Source of the DNA: an uncultured Flavobacteriaceae bacterium
Lineage (GTDB): Bacteria; Bacteroidota; Bacteroidia; Flavobacteriales; Flavobacteriaceae
DNA: 64,000 nucleotides
Direction: 5' to 3'
Assembly (NCBI GenBank): GCA_938029725.1
Contig: CALHGE010000023.1
Location: forward strand, 62,001-126,000
Below the pieces are notes generated by a model. It searched no databases, was not told the DNA's origin, and was given only the letters and a program-made list of their open reading frames with translations. Shown here one piece after another: positions 27,673 to 37,060 of the stretch. The stretch's first letter is position 1. Every line of letters begins with the position of its first letter. A program made the position numbers and the translations under genes.

Positions 27673-28299
27673 ATGAAAAAGACATTTGTATTAGTCGTTC
27701 TTTTTGTCCTCCCTATTGTAGCATATCTCTTTTTTGCATCGGGAGTAAATAACTTCGGAAGACTTCCGGTCTTGACCAAAGGTATACATGCCATTTCTGT
27801 AATAGATGAAAACGTATCGCTTCAGAATAAGATTAGCGTTCTTGGTTTTTTAGGAAGTGATGTTGAGAATAAAAAAGGAAACGCTTTCAATCTCAATCAA
27901 AAGATTTATAAGCGCTTTTACGAATTCAAAGATTTTCAATTTGTGATGCTCGTGCCTAAAGGTAATGAAGCGCAGGTTGCGGAGCTAGAAAGAGAATTGG
28001 CGAATCTTGCAGATACAAGTAAATGGAAATTTGTTTTTGCTGAGGAAGGTCAGATACGAAGTCTTTTCGCCAGCCTGAAGACAGATTTGTCTCTAGATGA
28101 GAACCTAGGATCACCTTATGTTTTTATAATTGATAAGGACAAAAATCTAAGAGGGAGAAACGATGATGAAGAGGTGGGAACTAAATATGGCTTTAATTCA
28201 GTTTCTGTTGCCGATCTGAATAATAAGATGGAAGATGATGTGAAAATCATCTTAGCTGAGTATCGATTGGCTTTGAAAAAGAATAACGCAGATAGATGA
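27673..28299 (+). CDS. membrane-anchored SCO/thioredoxin-like protein without cysteines
   Basis: A 208-residue protein with an N-terminal hydrophobic anchor (about residues 4-22). The remainder has features of a thioredoxin-like fold related to SCO: a strand-like ISVLGFLGSDV where SCO1 has its CxxxC strand, and SPYVFIIDKDKNLRGR where SCO1 has its metal histidine and LID segment. It has no cysteine and no histidine at those places, so it should not bind copper as SCO1 does. It is directly followed by real SCO1. I infer an oxidase-assembly role from position only. The fold assignment is tentative. Confidence 0.7.
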   Translation: MKKTFVLVVLFVLPIVAYLFFASGVNNFGRLPVLTKGIHAISVIDENVSLQNKISVLGFLGSDVENKKGNAFNLNQKIYKRFYEFKDFQFVMLVPKGNEAQVAELERELANLADTSKWKFVFAEEGQIRSLFASLKTDLSLDENLGSPYVFIIDKDKNLRGRNDDEEVGTKYGFNSVSVADLNNKMEDDVKIILAEYRLALKKNNADR

Positions 28300-28425
28300 A
28301 AATAGCCCAATAGTTGAAACGCGATTGCCGGTTATACTTTGCGTCTTACTGCGAATTTAAGGCGATTTTATTTGAGCCTAAAAACAGTCCAATTCAGGTT
28401 AACAAAAGAAGACGAACAATACAAA

Positions 28426-29151
28426 ATGAAAAATAAATACACATACGTTTGGGTATCATTGGTTGTCTTAGTTTTTGGAATCATCTTTATTCCTAGAATA
28501 ATTGACCGTATTAAAGACGGAACTGTTGTTGAAAAGGACAGAATGAATATTAAAGACAATAATGGAGACTTAGCTTTCGTATTGCTGAATGGAAAAAAAC
28601 GTAAGGTTCCAAGTTTTGAATTCATTAATCAAGACAGCTTATTTATTAGCGACAAAGATTATGAAGGGAAGGTTTTTGTTGCTGAATTCTTTTTTACAAG
28701 CTGCCCATCTATTTGTCCGGTAATGTCAAAGAATTTAGTGGAAATACAGAATACGTTTGCCGAAGCTGAAAATTTTGGAATTGCCTCTTTTTCAATTACT
28801 CCTAATTACGATACTCCGAGGGTTTTAAAAGAATATGCTGAGCGTTATGGTATGACCGATTTGGATTGGCATCTAATGACAGGTGATAGAGATAAAGTAT
28901 TCGACTTAGCTAATCGTGGGTTCAATATATTTGCTGCTGAAACGCCAGATGCGCCAGGGGGTTTTGAGCACTCGGGCCTATTCGCGCTTATCGATAAGAA
29001 TGGGTTTTTGCGTTCAAGAGTAGATGACTTTGGAAACCCGATTGTATATTACAGAGGGCAAATTCTAGAGGCTGACGGCGAAAATGAAGAAGGTGAAAAA
29101 CAACAAATTACAGTCCTGAAAGAAGACATTAAAAAACTACTTGAAGAATAA
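28426..29151 (+). CDS. sco1: SCO family copper chaperone for cytochrome oxidase
   Basis: A 241-residue membrane-anchored copper protein that delivers copper to the CuA site of cytochrome oxidase. It has an N-terminal helix (about residues 6-24). The copper ligands are visible: CxxxC in TSCPSICPVM (about residue 95) and the distal histidine in GFEHSGLFALID (about 190). The start is ATG at 28426 (MKNKYTYVW). A longer in-frame extension from 28339 is charged and would displace the membrane anchor. The stop abuts the DUF420 gene start with no gap. Confidence 0.9.
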   Translation: MKNKYTYVWVSLVVLVFGIIFIPRIIDRIKDGTVVEKDRMNIKDNNGDLAFVLLNGKKRKVPSFEFINQDSLFISDKDYEGKVFVAEFFFTSCPSICPVMSKNLVEIQNTFAEAENFGIASFSITPNYDTPRVLKEYAERYGMTDLDWHLMTGDRDKVFDLANRGFNIFAAETPDAPGGFEHSGLFALIDKNGFLRSRVDDFGNPIVYYRGQILEADGENEEGEKQQITVLKEDIKKLLEE

Positions 29152-29685
29152 ATGGAAGACTTAGCTATAAAAGAAAAAAAGTTTAATCGATTAATAACAC
29201 TTGTTTCAGTTGTTATCCCCTTAGTAGTTGCTGCCTTGTTTTTAGTGAAAATTGACGGTGTTGAGCGTTTGGGTTTTCTTCCTCCTATTTATGCAACAAT
29301 AAATGGTATTACCGCTGTCTTATTAATAGTAGCCGTAGTGGCTATAAAGAATGGAAATAAAGTATTGCATCAAAAAATAATGACTACCTGCATTGCATTG
29401 TCATTGCTTTTTTTGATTTTATACATCGGGTATCATATGACCTCTGAATCAACTCCGTTTGGAGGTGAAGGCCTAATTAAGGGAGTGTACTATGTGATTT
29501 TGATTTCGCATATTATATTGTCTATCGCCGTAATTCCGTTGGTTTTGAAAACCTATGCAAAAGCTTATTTAGGTGATTATAAGGGGCATCGGAGGTTTGC
29601 GAAATTTACATTTCCAATATGGCTGTATGTAGCGATTACGGGAGTAGTTGTTTACAGTATGATTTCGCCATATTATATCAACTAA
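29152..29685 (+). CDS. DUF420 membrane protein (CtaM-like)
   Basis: A 177-residue protein with five hydrophobic segments. The family is marked by conserved histidines, seen here in KNGNKVLHQKIM, YIGYHMTSEST, LISHIILS and YKGHRRFAK. The start codon follows the sco1 stop immediately, so the two are co-translated. DUF420 proteins of Firmicutes (CtaM/YozB) are needed to assemble a haem-copper oxidase, and the neighbours here fit that role. Function in Bacteroidota is inferred. Confidence 0.88.
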   Translation: MEDLAIKEKKFNRLITLVSVVIPLVVAALFLVKIDGVERLGFLPPIYATINGITAVLLIVAVVAIKNGNKVLHQKIMTTCIALSLLFLILYIGYHMTSESTPFGGEGLIKGVYYVILISHIILSIAVIPLVLKTYAKAYLGDYKGHRRFAKFTFPIWLYVAITGVVVYSMISPYYIN

Positions 29686-29722
29686 ATTATGCCGCGTCCC
29701 AGGCTATGTTGAGGACTTTCAA

Positions 29723-29938
29723 ATGAAAAAGTATATTGCAATTTTAAGTTTTTCAATACTGCTGTTTATTCCTGAAACCGCAGAGGCGCAGTGCGCTATG
29801 TGTCGTGCCGTTTTAGAAAGTGAGGGCAGTACAGAGACGGCAAAAGGTATTAATAGAGGAATTGTATACCTAATGGCTATTCCTTATATTCTTGTAGGTG
29901 TATTATTCTTCGTGGTCTACAAAAAACTGAAGAATTAA
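29723..29938 (+). CDS. small secreted/membrane protein with CxxC
   Basis: A 71-residue protein: signal peptide MKKYIAILSFSILLFIPETAEAQ, then CAMC directly after the predicted cleavage site, a short polar stretch, and a C-terminal membrane helix (about residues 47-66) ending KKLKN. It closes the oxidase-assembly run behind DUF420. The periplasmic CxxC suggests a redox or metal role in oxidase maturation, but this is inference. I do not recognise a named family. Confidence 0.75.
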   Translation: MKKYIAILSFSILLFIPETAEAQCAMCRAVLESEGSTETAKGINRGIVYLMAIPYILVGVLFFVVYKKLKN

Positions 29939-30055
29939 GGGCGCTATTTAATTTTAACATTTTTTTGTTGCCCAAACTGTAACATTCTCACAGGGATGTA
30001 GTCTTATACACGTGCGCTTTTTTTATCGCATTCATCAATCAAAAAAATCACTATA

Positions 30056-31300
30056 ATGTTCGACATCGAAAGATGGCAAGAAATCTTTGATGCCATCCGT
30101 AAAAATAAACTACGGACATTCCTCACAGGTCTTTCTGTGGCTTCAGGAATATTTATCCTCGTAATCTTATTGGGTTTTGGGCAAGGAATGCAAAACGGTA
30201 TTGCCAAAGAATTTGAAAATGATGCTAGCACTCGTTTTGGTTTCTGGACCAATGCTACTTCAAAAGCATACAAGGGGCTTAATGCAGGTCGTTCTATTCA
30301 AATGCGAAATGAAAATTTCGATTACTTAGAGAATAAATATGTCGATGTGCTTGATAGCAAAAGTGGCGTATTTCGAGTTCGTAATGCGCTTATCGTGTAT
30401 AAGAAAGAAACTGGTTCTTACCGAGTGGAGGGCGTAACTCCTTCTTTTCAAATTCTAGAGAACCAACATATGCTAAGTGGTCGTTTTCTCAATTTTGCTG
30501 ATCAAAAAGGCAAGCTTAAAGTCGCTGTAATCAGTAAGAAGATTAAGAATGAACTTTTCAAAGGCAAAGAAGACCCTATAAATCAATACGTTGCTATTTC
30601 AGGAATTAATTTTAAGGTCGTTGGTGTTTATGGTGATCCGAGTGAGCGAGACGAAAATAGAATAGTCATACCAATAGCTACTGCGCAAGCTGTATTCAAT
30701 GGGGCCGATAAGGTCAATAATATGTACTTTACGATGAAGCCCGTTGCTGATTTTGAAGAGGCCGTTACACAATCAACATTAGTAACTGCACAAATGAAAA
30801 GTTATTTACAGGAAGCGCACACTGTGTCACCTGATGACGAGAGCGCTATTGGTAGCTTTAATACCTTGGAGGAAGCTAAGCGCTATTTTAACTTGATTGA
30901 TAATATCAAACTGTTTTTCTGGATTGTTGGTGTGTTTACTATAATTGCAGGCGTCGTTGGCGTTAGCAATATCATGTTGATAGTAGTTAAGGAGCGTACC
31001 AGAGAAATCGGCATCAGAAAGGCATTGGGGGCAAAGCCATGGGCAATAGTAGGTATGATATTACACGAAGCAATTTTTGTCACAACCATCGCTGGGTTTA
31101 GTGGTCTCATTTTTAGTATGGGGCTTTTAGAATTTGTGGGGCCTTACATTGAAGTGGATTATTTATTGAACCCTTCCGTTAATTTTAATGTTGCCTTGAC
31201 TACAGTCTTTGTTTTAATTTTTGCAGGTGTAGTTGCTGGCTTTTTTCCAGCATGGAAAGCGGCTAATATTCACACTATTGATGCGCTAAGACACGAATAA
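30056..31300 (+). CDS. MacB-like ABC permease 1
   Basis: A 414-residue MacB/FtsX-type permease. It has an N-terminal amphipathic segment and helix 1 (FLTGLSVASGIFILVILL), a periplasmic MacB_PCD domain (about residues 45-270), and three C-terminal helices (about 280-400) with the conserved VGVSNIMLIVVKERTREIGIRKALGA block, split here as SNIMLIVVKERTREIG. It has no own ATPase domain. The second permease starts 2 bases after its stop, so the two probably form a heterodimer. It is first in an eight-gene exporter locus. Confidence 0.9.
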   Translation: MFDIERWQEIFDAIRKNKLRTFLTGLSVASGIFILVILLGFGQGMQNGIAKEFENDASTRFGFWTNATSKAYKGLNAGRSIQMRNENFDYLENKYVDVLDSKSGVFRVRNALIVYKKETGSYRVEGVTPSFQILENQHMLSGRFLNFADQKGKLKVAVISKKIKNELFKGKEDPINQYVAISGINFKVVGVYGDPSERDENRIVIPIATAQAVFNGADKVNNMYFTMKPVADFEEAVTQSTLVTAQMKSYLQEAHTVSPDDESAIGSFNTLEEAKRYFNLIDNIKLFFWIVGVFTIIAGVVGVSNIMLIVVKERTREIGIRKALGAKPWAIVGMILHEAIFVTTIAGFSGLIFSMGLLEFVGPYIEVDYLLNPSVNFNVALTTVFVLIFAGVVAGFFPAWKAANIHTIDALRHE

Positions 31301-31302
31301 AT

Positions 31303-32562
31303 ATGTTCAATAAAGATCGTTGGAAAGAAATTTTAGAAGTGCTAACCACCAATTGGTTTAGAACAGTGTTAACTGCCTTTGGGGTATTCTGGGGCATCCT
31401 TATCTTGATAATTCTCTTGTCGGCTGGTAAAGGCTTTCAAAATGGTATCATGGTCGATTTTGGTGATATTGCCACCAATACGATGTTCATGTGGACGCAA
31501 ACAACAACAAAAGAGTATCAGGGGCTTCCAAAGGGAAGGCGCTATAATTTTAAAGTGGAGGATGTTGCCGCTATTAAGGATCAGGTTCCAAATCTTAGAT
31601 TTGTTTCACCCCGAAATCAACTGGGTGGTTTTGGCGGAAACAATAACGTTGTGCGAGGTATTCGTGCAGGCGCTTTTAACGTCTATGGTGATTATCCGGA
31701 GTATATTAAACAAGATCCAATGACTATTACTTCAGGTCGCTTTTTGAATTACAATGATATCAATGAGAAACGAAAAATAGCCATAATTGGCGAGGGCGTA
31801 AAAAGAGAGTTATATGAAGAGGGAGAAGAAGTTTTAGGTAGTTACATAAAGATTCAAGGGGTTAGTTTTATGGTCTTGGGTACCTATAAAAAGAATAGTA
31901 ATAACGGAGATGGTGAAGAAGGGCAGAAAGAGGTGTTTGTTCCATTCACGGCCTTTTCTCAAGCTTTTAATCGTGGCAACGATGTGGGTTGGATGGCCAT
32001 TACTGCACAAGATGGAAACTCTATCACCAGCCTAAAAGAAAAGGTGATGGATGTAGTTAAAGCGAATAGGAGAATACACCCCGAAGACGACCGCGCAGTG
32101 GGGCATTTTGATCTGTATGAAGAATTTGGTCGCATACAAAGCCTTTTTGGGGCGATTACTTTCATCGGTTATTTTGTTGGCATCTTGGTCTTATTATCAG
32201 GTATTATCGGAGTGAGTAATATTATGCTCATTGTGGTTAAAGAACGCACGAAAGAAATTGGCATTCGTAGAGCACTAGGTGAAGGTCCCTGGTCTATCAA
32301 AGGGCAAATTTTAATGGAGTCCGTTTTTCTAACTATTATCTCAGGTATGGCTGGTATCTCTTTTGGAGCCTTATTTATTTATGGCGTAAATGCGTTATTA
32401 GATAGTGTAGGGCCTGTAGATATGTTTTTGAATCCTAGCGTGAGTTTGTCAGTTGTAGTAAGTGCCTTAGTTATTTTAATGATCTCAGGTCTTTTAGCAG
32501 GTTTCATTCCAGCGAATAGTGCTATAAAAGTAAAACCAATAGACGCATTGCGTACCGAATAA
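31303..32562 (+). CDS. MacB-like ABC permease 2
   Basis: A 419-residue permease of the same architecture as its upstream neighbour: helix 1 (TVLTAFGVFWGILILIILL), a periplasmic domain, and three C-terminal helices with SNIMLIVVKERTKEIGIRRA. The sequence around MWTQTTTKEYQGLPKGRR lies in the periplasmic domain. It is diverged from permease 1, which fits a heteromeric channel. It is followed by an adaptor gene. Confidence 0.9.
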   Translation: MFNKDRWKEILEVLTTNWFRTVLTAFGVFWGILILIILLSAGKGFQNGIMVDFGDIATNTMFMWTQTTTKEYQGLPKGRRYNFKVEDVAAIKDQVPNLRFVSPRNQLGGFGGNNNVVRGIRAGAFNVYGDYPEYIKQDPMTITSGRFLNYNDINEKRKIAIIGEGVKRELYEEGEEVLGSYIKIQGVSFMVLGTYKKNSNNGDGEEGQKEVFVPFTAFSQAFNRGNDVGWMAITAQDGNSITSLKEKVMDVVKANRRIHPEDDRAVGHFDLYEEFGRIQSLFGAITFIGYFVGILVLLSGIIGVSNIMLIVVKERTKEIGIRRALGEGPWSIKGQILMESVFLTIISGMAGISFGALFIYGVNALLDSVGPVDMFLNPSVSLSVVVSALVILMISGLLAGFIPANSAIKVKPIDALRTE

Positions 32563-32570
32563 TTAAACAT

Positions 32571-32594
32571 CCACCAGCCTGGCGGAAGGCAGGT
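32571..32594. repeat. short imperfect palindrome
   Basis: ACCAGCCT and AGGCAGGT pair with one mismatch around GGCGGA, between permease 2 and the first adaptor. It is more GC-rich than its surroundings, like small dispersed palindromes in flavobacterial genomes. Only one copy is seen in this window. Confidence 0.35.
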
Positions 32595-32608
32595 TAAATC
32601 AAATTATA

Positions 32609-33724
32609 ATGAAAAAGTCAGTTACCAGAATCATTTTATTACTTATTGTCGTTGCTTTTGGCGGGGCTATGTATTACCTGTATCAGAAGAATGCAGAAGA
32701 CCCGGTGGTTTACAAAACCGAACAAGCATCAACCCAAACCATCGTTAAAAAAACGGTTGCAACAGGAAGTATTTTACCTTTGGAAGAGGTGCTTATTAAG
32801 CCCAATATTTCAGGTGTAATCGAAGAGGTTTTTGTTGAAGGTGGTGATTATGTGAAGTCAGGAGATTTGATTTGCCGCATAAAGGTAGTGCCAAACTTGA
32901 ATGCCTTGAACGATGCGAGAAATACTATTGATGAAGCCAAGATAAGTCTTGATGACCAGCGTCGAAATTACGAACGTCAAAAGAATCTTTTTGATAAAGG
33001 AGTGGTTTCTAAAGTAGATTTAGAACGTGCGCAACTGACTTTAGACCAGGCAAAGCAGTCTTATAGTGCGGCGAACAAAAGATATGATATTGTAAAAACT
33101 GGAACTACTAGAGGTCTCGGAAGTTCTGCCAATACACAAATCAGAGCAACTGTAAGCGGAATGGTTTTGGATGTTCCTGTGGAAGTTGGAAATCAAGTTA
33201 TCGAAAGTAATACGTTCAATGAAGGAACTACCATCGCGGCTATTGCTGATGTAGATAAAATGATTTTTGAAGGTAAGGTCGATGAATCTGAAGTAGGTAA
33301 AATAAAAGAAAACCTTCCTTTAGAGATTACGGTAGGTGCGATTGAAAATACAGTTTTTGATGCTGTTCTTGATTATATAGCACCTAAGGGGGTGGCTGAG
33401 AATGGGGCTATTCAATTCGAAATAAAGGGAACACTTAAAAAGCAAGATTCTATTTTTATTCGTGCGGGTTTAAGCGCAAATGCCTCTATTATTTTAGCAA
33501 AAGTGGATAGCGTATTGGCGGTCAAAGAAGCTTTGGTTCAGTTTGATGATATTACAAAAAAACCTTTTGTTGAGATTGAAAAAGGAGCTCAAAAATTCGA
33601 ACGCCAAGATATTGAACTTGGTATCAGTGATGGCATTTATGTAGAGGTAAAATCTGGCTTGGCAAAGGAGGATAAAATAAAGGTCTGGAATGCCATTGAA
33701 GAGGAAGAAAAGGATTCTAATTAA
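32609..33724 (+). CDS. periplasmic adaptor (MacA/HlyD family) 1
   Basis: A 371-residue membrane-fusion protein that bridges the inner-membrane permease to a TolC-type channel. It has an N-terminal anchor (about residues 6-24), half of a lipoyl/barrel-sandwich domain with ISGVIEEVFVEGGDYVKSGD (about 68-90), an alpha-helical hairpin (about 100-160), the second half-lipoyl with RATVSGMVLDVPVEVG, and a beta-barrel domain. It is paired with permeases 1 and 2. The ATPase gene follows after 104 bases. Confidence 0.9.
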   Translation: MKKSVTRIILLLIVVAFGGAMYYLYQKNAEDPVVYKTEQASTQTIVKKTVATGSILPLEEVLIKPNISGVIEEVFVEGGDYVKSGDLICRIKVVPNLNALNDARNTIDEAKISLDDQRRNYERQKNLFDKGVVSKVDLERAQLTLDQAKQSYSAANKRYDIVKTGTTRGLGSSANTQIRATVSGMVLDVPVEVGNQVIESNTFNEGTTIAAIADVDKMIFEGKVDESEVGKIKENLPLEITVGAIENTVFDAVLDYIAPKGVAENGAIQFEIKGTLKKQDSIFIRAGLSANASIILAKVDSVLAVKEALVQFDDITKKPFVEIEKGAQKFERQDIELGISDGIYVEVKSGLAKEDKIKVWNAIEEEEKDSN

Positions 33725-33828
33725 CCTTTAACAAAAAATTTAGAGTAAAGCTTGTAACATTTTAACAACTTAGTTGTCTTATTGTCGAATACCATTGGTA
33801 AAGACCAAACAAAACAAATAGAACCAGT

Positions 33829-34533
33829 ATGATTGAAATTAAAAACCTTCATAAATCGTATAAAATGGGAAGTAATTCCCTGCATGTTTTAAAAGGGATT
33901 AACTTTTCTGTAAAAGAAGGAGAGTTAGTTGCTATTATGGGTTCTTCTGGTTCTGGAAAATCTACTTTATTGAACATTCTAGGAATGTTAGATGAGTTAG
34001 ACGAAGGTTCGTATGATTTAGACGGCGTTGAGATTAAAAACTTAAATGAAACTAAGGCTGCAAATTATCGAAATAAATTTCTGGGTTTTGTGTTCCAATC
34101 TTTCAACTTGATCAATTATAAGAATGCCATGGAAAATGTGGCTTTACCGCTATATTATCAGAAAGTTGCTAGAAAAGAGCGTCAAGAAAAGGCTTTAAAA
34201 TATTTGGAGCAGGTAGGTTTGAAAGAATGGGCCGATCATTTGCCGAGTGAGCTTTCTGGCGGCCAAAAACAGCGTGTTGCTATTGCAAGAGCAATGGCCG
34301 CTGAACCAAAGGTGCTTTTGGCAGATGAGCCGACCGGTGCATTAGATAGCAAAACTTCATACGAGGTTATGGATTTAATTCAAAAGATAAACGATCAAGG
34401 AAATACTATTTTGATAGTTACCCATGAACCTGATATTGCCGATATGTGCAAGCGTATTGTGCATTTGAAAGATGGGGTGATCATAGAAGATAAAAAAGTA
34501 GAACAAGTAAGAGCCGCGCAATATGTTCAATAG
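33829..34533 (+). CDS. ABC ATPase of the MacB/LolD type
   Basis: A 234-residue nucleotide-binding protein with Walker A (GSSGSGKST), signature LSGGQKQR, Walker B with D-loop (VLLADEPTGALD), and the switch histidine (ILIVTHEPD). It is the only ATPase in a locus with four separate permease genes, so it probably drives both permease pairs. Its 3' end overlaps permease 3 by 11 bases, which indicates coupled translation. Confidence 0.95.
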   Translation: MIEIKNLHKSYKMGSNSLHVLKGINFSVKEGELVAIMGSSGSGKSTLLNILGMLDELDEGSYDLDGVEIKNLNETKAANYRNKFLGFVFQSFNLINYKNAMENVALPLYYQKVARKERQEKALKYLEQVGLKEWADHLPSELSGGQKQRVAIARAMAAEPKVLLADEPTGALDSKTSYEVMDLIQKINDQGNTILIVTHEPDIADMCKRIVHLKDGVIIEDKKVEQVRAAQYVQ

Positions 34534-35758
34534 GGACGTTTGGAAAGAAATATTTGAGGCAATTCAGAAAAACAAGCTGCGTACTTTTCTGACCGGTTTT
34601 ACGGTAGCCTTGGGTATTTTTATTTTCGTCACTCTTTTTGGTATGGGCAACGGACTCAATAATACCTTCATGAAATTCTTTGGTGACGATGCTACCAACA
34701 TTTTCAGAATTTACCCATCAACAACTACTATTCCATACGCCGGTTATAAAGCTAAACGACAAATCGTATTTGAAAATGGCGATTTAGATGGAATTATTGA
34801 AGAATTTGGGCCACTGGTTGAGTATATAACACCTCGTATTCAAAGAGGTGGCGTAGTAACCTATAAAGACAAATCAGATAATTATACTACCTATGGTGTC
34901 GGTACAGGAATGCAATTTGCTGAGAAGACCATAATGATGAAAGGCAGGTATATCAATGTTCAAGACATTCGAGAAAAGAGCAAATATGCCGTAATTGGAA
35001 GAATGGTGGAGAAAGACCTTTTTGATACCGAAGATGCTTTAGGTAAATATATAGATGTTGCGGGTAGTGTTTTTAGAGTTATTGGTGTCTTTCAGGATGA
35101 TGGGGGAGACCGTGAAGAGAGAAATATTTTTATTCCCTTTACAACACGTCAACTTTTGGAAGGTAATAACGATAAAATTGGACAGATAACTTTAGCTTTC
35201 AATAAGGCAATTGGTTATGACGGCGCGATGAAATTCGAAAGGCGTCTCAATACATATATCCGCAAAAAAAAGGAAGTAAGCCCAGACGATCCAAGAGGAA
35301 TTTATTTGGAAAATGTTACTGAGAATTTAAAGCAAACCCAACAGTTTGCCGGAATATTACAAATCATAATAGCAGCTATCGCATTTGTAGTCATTATATC
35401 GGGTATTATTGGCATTAGTAATATTATGGTCTTTGTGGTTAAAGAGCGTACAAAAGAAATAGGAATTCGAAAAGCTATGGGAGCTACCCCAAGAACTATA
35501 ATCAGTACAATATTGCTTGAATCTATTGTGATAACTGCAATTTTTGGATTTATAGGAATGATTTTAGGAATTGTAGTCCTGAATGCTATTCAAGGTGAGT
35601 TTTTGGAAGAGAATTATTTCATTACAAATCCTGGAATAAATTCTGGCACAGCTATTTTTGTGACAATTCTTTTGATAATATGTGGTACGTTGGCGGCTTA
35701 TATTCCAGCGAGAAGAGCAGCTAGAATTAAACCGATTGTAGCACTAAGAGACGAATAA
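34523..35758 (+). CDS. MacB-like ABC permease 3
   Basis: A 411-residue MacB-type permease: helix 1 (FLTGFTVALGIFIFVTLFG), a periplasmic domain (about residues 45-265) and three C-terminal helices with the block SNIMVFVVKERTKEIGIRKA. Its start lies inside the ATPase gene. It ends one base before permease 4. Like the others it has no ATPase domain. Confidence 0.9.
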   Translation: MFNRDVWKEIFEAIQKNKLRTFLTGFTVALGIFIFVTLFGMGNGLNNTFMKFFGDDATNIFRIYPSTTTIPYAGYKAKRQIVFENGDLDGIIEEFGPLVEYITPRIQRGGVVTYKDKSDNYTTYGVGTGMQFAEKTIMMKGRYINVQDIREKSKYAVIGRMVEKDLFDTEDALGKYIDVAGSVFRVIGVFQDDGGDREERNIFIPFTTRQLLEGNNDKIGQITLAFNKAIGYDGAMKFERRLNTYIRKKKEVSPDDPRGIYLENVTENLKQTQQFAGILQIIIAAIAFVVIISGIIGISNIMVFVVKERTKEIGIRKAMGATPRTIISTILLESIVITAIFGFIGMILGIVVLNAIQGEFLEENYFITNPGINSGTAIFVTILLIICGTLAAYIPARRAARIKPIVALRDE

Positions 35759-35759
35759 G

Positions 35760-37022
35760 ATGAGACAATTATTTGATAGAGATACTTGGAACGAAATATT
35801 TCAGTCTATTCGAAAGAATAAGCTGCGTACGTTTTTAACCATGCTAGGGGTATTCATCGGTATCTATATTTATATCGGACTTTCTGGAGCTGCAAAAGGC
35901 CTCGATAATGGTTTTGAAAAACAATTTGAAACGATTGCGAGAAATACCATGTTTATTTTTGCCTCTACCACCAGTAAGCCTTATGCGGGTTTTAAAACGG
36001 GTCGACGAATACAATTAAAACTTCAAGATGTTGAGGTACTTCGCAAGCAAGTTCCAGAAATTATGGCAATTGCACCAAGAAATTTAAAAGGAATTTTTGG
36101 TAGCGAGCCCGGAGTGGTTAAGCGAGGAACAAAAGTTGGTAATTATTCTGTTTATGGTGATTTTCCAGAGTTTACAGAGATTGCTACGAAAAAGATTTTC
36201 GATGGGGGAAGATTTGTTAATAGTTCAGATATAGACCAAGAGCGTAAAGTTTGTGTGATAGGTGAGCGCACTCAAAAGGAATTATTTGAGGAAGATGAGG
36301 AACCGATTGGAGCTTATATCGCTATTGAAGATGTCAATTTTCAGGTAGTTGGAGTACATAAGGCTACTGGTGGTGGCCCTTTTGATAATGATAGTGATAT
36401 TTTTATTCCATTTACCACCTTTCAGAGGTTATATAATACGGGTGATAATGTTACTCAGTTCACTATTGCTGCATATGATGATGCTGATGTGATTCAAGTT
36501 GAAAAAGATGTTAAAGCAATCCTAAAACGAATTTATAAAGTAGACCCAACAGATGAAAAGGCAATAGGAGGCTTTAATCTTGGCGCAGTTTTTAAAAAAA
36601 TATTTGGCTTTGCTAACGGACTAACATTTTTATCACTAATTGTCGGTGTTGCCACTATTATTGCAGGTGTAATCGGCATTGGAAATATCTTATTGATTTC
36701 AGTAAAAGAACGTACCAAAGAATTAGGAGTGCGAAGAGCACTAGGTGCTACGCCTTCGGAAGTGCGAAATCAAATTATAATCGAGGCGTTAGTGTTGACC
36801 TTATTAGCGGGTATTATCGGAATTATTTTTGGGGCAGCGACGCTCAAGCTAATTGATGTGCTTACGGCTGATGTAGATATTCCATACACCAACCCGACGG
36901 TGCCAATTCCATATGTGCTAATGTCGCTCTTTTTAATGGTTTCATTAGGAATTCTTATCGGATTAATACCTGCGCAAAGAGCAGTTAGCATAAGGCCTAT
37001 AGATGCCTTGCGTGAAGAATAA
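35760..37022 (+). CDS. MacB-like ABC permease 4
   Basis: A 420-residue permease with the same layout as permeases 1-3: helix 1 (FLTMLGVFIGIYIYIGLSG) and a C-terminal block GNILLISVKERTKELGVRRA. Its periplasmic motif FIFASTTSKPYAGFKTGRR resembles permease 2, which suggests that the 1/2 and 3/4 pairs arose by duplication of a permease pair. It is followed by the second adaptor. Confidence 0.9.
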   Translation: MRQLFDRDTWNEIFQSIRKNKLRTFLTMLGVFIGIYIYIGLSGAAKGLDNGFEKQFETIARNTMFIFASTTSKPYAGFKTGRRIQLKLQDVEVLRKQVPEIMAIAPRNLKGIFGSEPGVVKRGTKVGNYSVYGDFPEFTEIATKKIFDGGRFVNSSDIDQERKVCVIGERTQKELFEEDEEPIGAYIAIEDVNFQVVGVHKATGGGPFDNDSDIFIPFTTFQRLYNTGDNVTQFTIAAYDDADVIQVEKDVKAILKRIYKVDPTDEKAIGGFNLGAVFKKIFGFANGLTFLSLIVGVATIIAGVIGIGNILLISVKERTKELGVRRALGATPSEVRNQIIIEALVLTLLAGIIGIIFGAATLKLIDVLTADVDIPYTNPTVPIPYVLMSLFLMVSLGILIGLIPAQRAVSIRPIDALREE

Positions 37023-37060
37023 CAAACAAAAACCAATACATAAATACAAATACATTTCAA

